DNA of 64,000 nucleotides from Citrus sinensis (lineage: Eukaryota > Streptophyta > Magnoliopsida > Sapindales > Rutaceae), in contig NC_068562.1 in the NCBI RefSeq assembly GCF_022201045.2, positions 13,205,001-13,269,000 on the forward strand, read 5' to 3'. The notes under the pieces are model-generated. The model ran no database searches. It saw only the letters and a program-made list of their open reading frames with translations, and had not been told where the DNA came from. The position numbers and the translations under genes were made by a program. Positions 59,345 through 64,000 of this stretch are shown in pieces. Numbering within the stretch: the first letter of the stretch is position 1; each line of letters opens with the position of its first letter.

Positions 59345-62240
59345 ATATCCTCAGCTGGAATGTTCGGGGTCTGGGGAATCCCCGAGCATTTCAAGCCTTA
59401 AGAAAAATCCTCCAATTGCATGGTGCTCAGCTGGTGTTTTTGTGTGAAACAAAGGTATCAACCATGCAAATGAATGTGATTGCAAATAAGCTGAGTTTTG
59501 AGAATTGCCTCGCGGTGAACTGTAATGGAAGAGGAGGCGGAATAGCAATGCTCTGGAAGTCAGATATTGGGGTGCAAATTAATTCATACAGTCAGCACCA
59601 CATTGATGCCGAAACTCAAATACCAAATGGAAATCGAATGCGAGTTACAGGAGTGTACGGACATCCGAAAACAGGACAGAAAAAACACACTTGGATGCTC
59701 CTCAGGCGGCTGGCGGTTTTATCTTCTAGCCCTTGGTTGTGTTGTGGAGACTTTAATGAAATTTTACATCCGGATGAGAAGAGTGGCGGCAATGACAGGA
59801 ACGTGAATTTAATTAATGATTTCAGAGAAGTTTTGAGAGATTGTGGCTTAAAGGATGTCGGGTATCGGGGGTATGCTTTTACTTGGAATAATGGAAGATA
59901 TGGGCAGGGATTCATGGAAGAAAGGTTGGATAGATTTGTTTGCAATAAAGCTTGGAGTGACAGATTTGTGGACTGTGAAGCAAGCAACCTTGACACCTGG
60001 ACTTCGGATCATTGTCCCGTGCTGATGGCTGTTCAGGAGAGAAGTGGGGGCATGAACCAAAGGGGTAGACATTCCTCGCAAATCCATTATGAGGATACGT
60101 GGAGCTCGTATGACGTGTGCAAAGAGATAATCAAGGAGGAATGGAGTTTGTATAGAAATTGGAACAGTGAAGATCCAGCCCAATCCTTTCGACAAGCAAC
60201 AAAAGATTCGATGGGTAGGCTGTTGGGGTGGAGCAAGCTGGAGTTTAGAAAGCGTGACAAAAAATTGGAGAAGCTAAAGAATCAGCTGCGGGAGTTAAAA
60301 CAAAGAAGGGTGCAATATGAAAATGGTGAGGAAATTCGAAAGGTGGAGAAGCAAATCCAAAATATCCTCATGGATGAAGAAATCTACTGGAAGCAACGCT
60401 CAAGAGTAGATTGGCTCAAGGAGGGGGACAAAAACACAAAATTCTTTCATGGCAAAGCGACGGCAAGAAGGAAAAAAAAACAGAATTTAGGGGATTGAAG
60501 ATAATTTCGGGAGATGGATTGAGAAGCCAAAAGAAGTGGAGCATGAGTTTTGCAATTATTTCACCAATCTTTTTACAGAACCCAGTCGAGACAGGATCAA
60601 ATTGCAGCAGCCTTGGAAGGAATAACTCCGAGAGTTTCAGCCAGCATGAATGAGAGTTTGGAGGAACCGTTTACAGCCGAGGAAGTTTTGGAAGCTTTGA
60701 GTCAAATGTGCCCAACGAAGGCTCCGGGGCCGGATGGTTTGCTAGCAGTGTTTTACCAAAAGCATTGGCATACAGTTAAGGAGGGAGTGCTCACCACTTG
60801 TCTGCATATCCTCAATTCACAAGGTACCATATGCCCTCTAAATCACACTTATATTGCTTTGATACCAAAAGTCGGGAAGCCTAGGAAAGTGATAGACTTT
60901 GGGCCTATTAGTTTGTGCAATGTTATCTATAGAATTGTAGCTAAGACAGTTGCTAATAGATTTAAGCAAATTTTGCACAAAATCATCTCTCCGTCGCAAA
61001 GTGCCTTCATCCCCAATAGGTTGATCACTGACAACATCATAGTTGGCTACGAATGTTTGCACAAGATAAGGCATTGTAAAGGCAAGCGAAATGGATTAAT
61101 TGCATTAAAGCTGGATGTTAGTAAAGCTTATGACAGATTGGAATGGAATTTCCTAGAGCAAACTTCGAAAAAACTAGGCTTCTCGCATCAATGGATTAGC
61201 TTGATCATGAGGTGCATTAGTTCGGTTTCCTTCTCTGTGTTAATAAATGGCTCAATGAAAGGCTTAATTAAACCCCAAAGGGGCTTAAGACAAGGTTGCC
61301 CCCTCTCTCCGTATTTGTTTATTACATGTGCAGAGGCTTTTTCTTCCTTGCTGCAACAGGTTGAGCAACAACGGCTTATTCATGGGCTATCATTTGGAAA
61401 CGATTTGAAGATTTCGCACCTTTTATTTGCTGATGACAGCCTTGTCTTCAGCAGAGCTTCCATGGCCGACTGTCAAAATCTGAAGATGATCCTTGAGTGC
61501 TACTCCACAGCTTTCGGTCAAATTTTTAATTTCGAGAAATCTTCTCTTTTTCTTAGTGGCAATGTACAGCAAGATCAAGCTGAGGCAATTGGGAATCTCT
61601 TTCAGCTCAATATTGTGTCGAGACATGAAAAATATTTAGGCTCGCCGTCTATGATCGGGAGAAAGAGAAGCAGCTTTTTCAATGACATCAAGCTGAAGGT
61701 TTTCAATAAGATCTCAAGCTGGCGGCATAATGTTTTTCTTGTGGAGGGAAAGAAGTCTTAATCAAAGCTGCTGTTCAAGCCATCCCAGCCTACGCAATGA
61801 GCGTTTTTAAAATTCCGATGGGCGTTTGTGATGATATTCAAAGAATGGTGGCAAAGTTCTGGTGGGGTTCCAAGAGGGAAGGGAGGAATATTCATTGGGC
61901 GAAGTGGGAAAAGATGAGTCAAGCTAAGTGTAATGGAGGGATGGGATTTTATGATTTTTCAAGTTTTAACCGAGCCCTTCTAGCAAAGCAAGGCTGGAGG
62001 ATTCAGCAATGTCCAGACTCGCTAGTGGCAAGGGTCCTGCAAGCCAAGTATTTCCAGTCAAAAAATTTCTTGGATGCAAAGCTCGGCTCAAACCCTTCAT
62101 ATATTTGGAGAAGCATTCTGTGGAGAAGGAAAATTATTTGCTCGGGCTCTAAGTGGAGAGTTGGCAATGATCAGAAAATTCATATTCATAAGGCTAATTG
62201 GATTCCACAGCCTTCAACATTCCAGCCAGTGGTTAATTGA
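59341..62240 (+). pseudogene. LINE ORF2 (AP endonuclease plus reverse transcriptase), broken
   Basis: Starts [17 protein letters not shown], the endonuclease domain, with ETK, a GDFNEI catalytic motif and TSDHCPV near residue 225. The reverse transcriptase has KAPGPDG, LKLDVSKAYDRLEW (motif A), QRGLRQGCPLSPYLF and FADD (61426-61437), all catalytic aspartates present. Breaks are a frameshift at the A-run 60472-60480 with a TAG soon after, a shift back near 60585, and another near 61735. A further frame carries KEVLIKAAVQAIPAYAMSVF and the FWWGS...HWAKWEK linker, ending in VVN stop at 62240. The RNase H segment expected in many plant LINEs is absent. Confidence 0.85.
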
Positions 62241-62494
62241 AATCTCTTTTCAAAAAAAAAAAAAAAGATGACATTGCACTGTCCGTCTCATTGTTGACAC
62301 AAAGAATATGGACAATTTTTGTAAGTTATAACATTAATTGTGGCTGAGATAATATAAAAATATTATTTAATTTAAACTATTAATATCTGTGAATAAATAA
62401 AGAATAAGGACGCGGTTCAATGGGTTTTTTTTATTAAAATACCCTCAGTGCTGTTAACTTTTATAACGAATAAATTAAATTAAAAACTTAAATG

Positions 62495-62625
62495 ACGAAA
62501 ATTTAAATTTAAAAGAATTTAATTGATTCATTTTACATTTTTTTTTAAAAATTGTTCGTATAGACAATAAAGACTCAACTAAAAATTACCCAACATAAAA
62601 ATACAATATACTATATTCATTTTAC
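62495..62625 (-). repeat. right arm of the inverted repeat that hosts the LINE
   Basis: Inverse counterpart of 57490-57626 (aactaaaaattacccaacat, aatacaatatactatatt). Confidence 0.6.
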
Positions 62626-62633
62626 AAGCCTCC

Positions 62634-62943
62634 GGGCTCCGGCCACTTCGCCGATGATGAAGATGATTCAACGATTTGGCTTCTTAGGTGCGGAAGATGG
62701 GATTGGGAGAAGAAAGTAATTAAAAACAATTATATTGTGTTTTTATTTCATATGGTCCCATTGAATAGAAGACATGGTTTTTTTTTTTCAAAGTTTTGAA
62801 GACCGGGCCCATTGACAGAAATGTCAGTACTTGTCTCTACTTTACAACTTAATTCAGCCGTTGATGGGATCCAACGGTAGAAACGTGAGTGTCTGCAAAT
62901 TTTTGAAGTTGCGGGTGCCCGCGTGAGAGAACCACCGTATATA
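62634..62943 (-). repeat. right arm of the long inverted repeat
   Basis: Inverse counterpart of 52960-53270: cggccacttcgccgatgatg, ttggcttctt, ttttgaagaccgggccc, gatgggatccaacggt, aaacgtgagtgtctgc and cccgcgtgagagaacca. Confidence 0.7.
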
Positions 62944-63314
62944 TATATTTGGTAAAATTCAATTAGGATTCACAAAATTAAATTGGCCGGCCCAGCCTAT
63001 GGTCTTGGCTCCGCCGGCGGGCCAAATTGAACTTAAGAGTAAACTTGAGAAACAGGGCTCAATTGGGGGGAATTCTAAAATAAGTAATGTAACCAACTAA
63101 TGCGTAAATGATATTCATGTGTACCAAACTTGATCTGAGTTAAAATTGTTATTTTAATTGAGGAACAACATTCAAAGCAAACTTATTTGGGTATATATCT
63201 ATTACATCACTGCACATCCTCAGCAAAGGAACATAATGAAGTCTAATTACAACATAATTTTGATAGCATCAGAAACGTTGTCGTTCAATGGGGACTTTCT
63301 TCATCAAGGTCTCA
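62944..63314. other. intergenic, no gene seen
   Basis: No coding frame recognised between the inverted-repeat arm and the RLP relic. Confidence 0.35.
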
Positions 63315-63510
63315 CTTTAGATTGCATTAATAGCTTCGGTTCAAGTGCATGGATCCAGAGGTTGCATGGAAAAAGAGAGAACAATTTTGCTGGAAATCAT
63401 CATAAGCTTAAAAATACAAGCTTCAGACCTTTCCACGGACTGGCCTGCAAGTGTGAGAGGGGTGATAAGAAAATTATTTCACATCAGCGAGCTTAAAAAT
63501 TTCGGTTTCA
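63315..63510 (+). pseudogene. RLP first-exon relic
   Basis: A plus-strand frame reads LIASVQVHGSRGCMEKERTILLEI, matching the end of the signal peptide and the start of the N-cap in the intact RLPs (VQMHG..xCLEKERIGLLxLK). It then diverges; the conserved DCC.W...KC segment is not found and no start codon fits. The second frame through the same DNA is a shadow. Confidence 0.6.
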
Positions 63511-63539
63511 TGCAACTCTTAACGCTTCATCTAACTTTT

Positions 63540-63690
63540 GAGTGCGTTTGGCATACTGTATTGTATTATGCTGTATTGTATTATTTTAATACTGAGGTAT
63601 TATATTATACTGTATTGTATTAGTACTGTATTATAATAATAATGTACAATGTTTGGTGTTAAATTGTACTATATTAATTTTTTTGTGATT
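63540..63690 (+). repeat. AT-rich repeat family, copy 2
   Basis: Starts gagtgcgtttggcatactgt and continues with tattgtattatgctgtattg and caatgtttggtgtta. Same layout as 55740-55910. Confidence 0.55.
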
Positions 63691-63883
63691 AATTTAAATT
63701 ATATATTATATTATATTATATTAATATTTTATATTTTATATTTTTATTAATTTTAAATTAATATTTTTCAAATTTATTCATATTTAAGTATTTATTATTA
63801 GTTATATTATATTATAAATTTATTAATAAGTTATAATGTAAAAATAAAAATATTATATAATATTATATTAAATTAAAAAGTCA

Positions 63884-63937
<54 letters not shown>
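63884..63937. repeat. ATT microsatellite, about 18 units
   Basis: Uninterrupted att repeat followed by a polypurine tract to the window end. Confidence 0.9.
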
Positions 63938-63938
<1 letters not shown>

Positions 63939-64000
63939 AAGTAAAAACAAAAAGCAAAAAACAAAAACAAAAGCAAAAGAAGGAAAAGAAAAAAAAACGT

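Larger units (their letters stand above)
57644..62264 (+). mobile_element. LINE (L1-type non-LTR retrotransposon), 4.6 kb, decayed
   Basis: Flanked by a 17-bp target duplication, aagatgacattgcactg, at 57627-57643 and 62265-62281, with an A-run (62252-62264) at the 3' end. The order is ORF1 with a DUF4283-like region and a CCHC knuckle, then ORF2 with endonuclease and reverse transcriptase. ORF1 is reached by its own ATG, so the 5' end looks nearly complete. The 3' end stops soon after the RT/zinc-region linker; no RNase H or final 3' region is present. Several stops and frameshifts make it non-autonomous. Confidence 0.92.

Overview
The window is AT-rich nuclear DNA of a flowering plant. The evidence is short phase-1 introns with GT..AG borders, leucine-rich-repeat (LRR) receptor-like proteins, a VQ-motif protein, a plant L1-type LINE, a tRNA-derived SINE and many small inverted-repeat DNA transposons. 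A woody eudicot is likely. The RLP family's style suggests Citrus or a relative, but this is inference; no sequence here proves the species.

Block 1 (1-24 kb) is a cluster of three LRR receptor-like protein (RLP) genes, all on the minus strand: RLP-A (625-5281), RLP-B (12449-17117) and RLP-C (18098-22408). A fourth, RLP-D (47286-52788), is on the plus strand. I rebuilt all four from exons that join in frame. Each has a signal-peptide/LRR-N-cap exon, a second exon of about 156-159 nt, one to five single-LRR exons of 66-78 nt, and one exon of about 2.2 kb carrying the remaining LRRs, the transmembrane helix and a short kinase-less tail. RLP-C has a stop at codon 33 and a lost splice acceptor, so it is probably a pseudogene. 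Four smaller RLP relics lie near 0.5, 7.3, 27.3 and 63.4 kb.

Block 2 (24-37 kb) is mostly non-coding. It holds a 1.34-kb hAT-like element with a perfect 8-bp target duplication, an intact VQ-motif gene (30134-30802) with a TATA box, several MITE-like repeats, and a GC-rich island near 35.3 kb of unknown origin.

Block 3 (37.8-45.2 kb) contains a local repeat array. At least two, and probably three, diverged units each carry a small secreted-peptide gene or its remnant, followed by a hAT-like element. The intact copy (42785-43015) encodes a 76-residue precursor with a signal peptide, a CxxC motif and a Pro/Arg-rich C-terminus that I cannot assign to a known family. A separate tandem pair of short Pro/Ser-rich C-terminal exons lies at 44.65-45.13 kb.

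Block 4 (52.9-63 kb) is a nest of transposons. A pair of inverted arms of about 310 bp, 9.4 kb apart, encloses a hAT-like element, a 2.2-kb inverted-repeat element that itself contains a Tourist-like MITE, and a 4.6-kb LINE. The LINE has 17-bp target duplications and sits inside a second inverted repeat. Its open reading frames are broken in several places and its 3' end stops early at a poly(A) tail.

Functionally, the RLPs are predicted cell-surface receptors that would need a partner kinase, VQ proteins are nuclear regulators of defence and stress responses, and the small precursors could be secreted signals. Any link between them is inference from position only.
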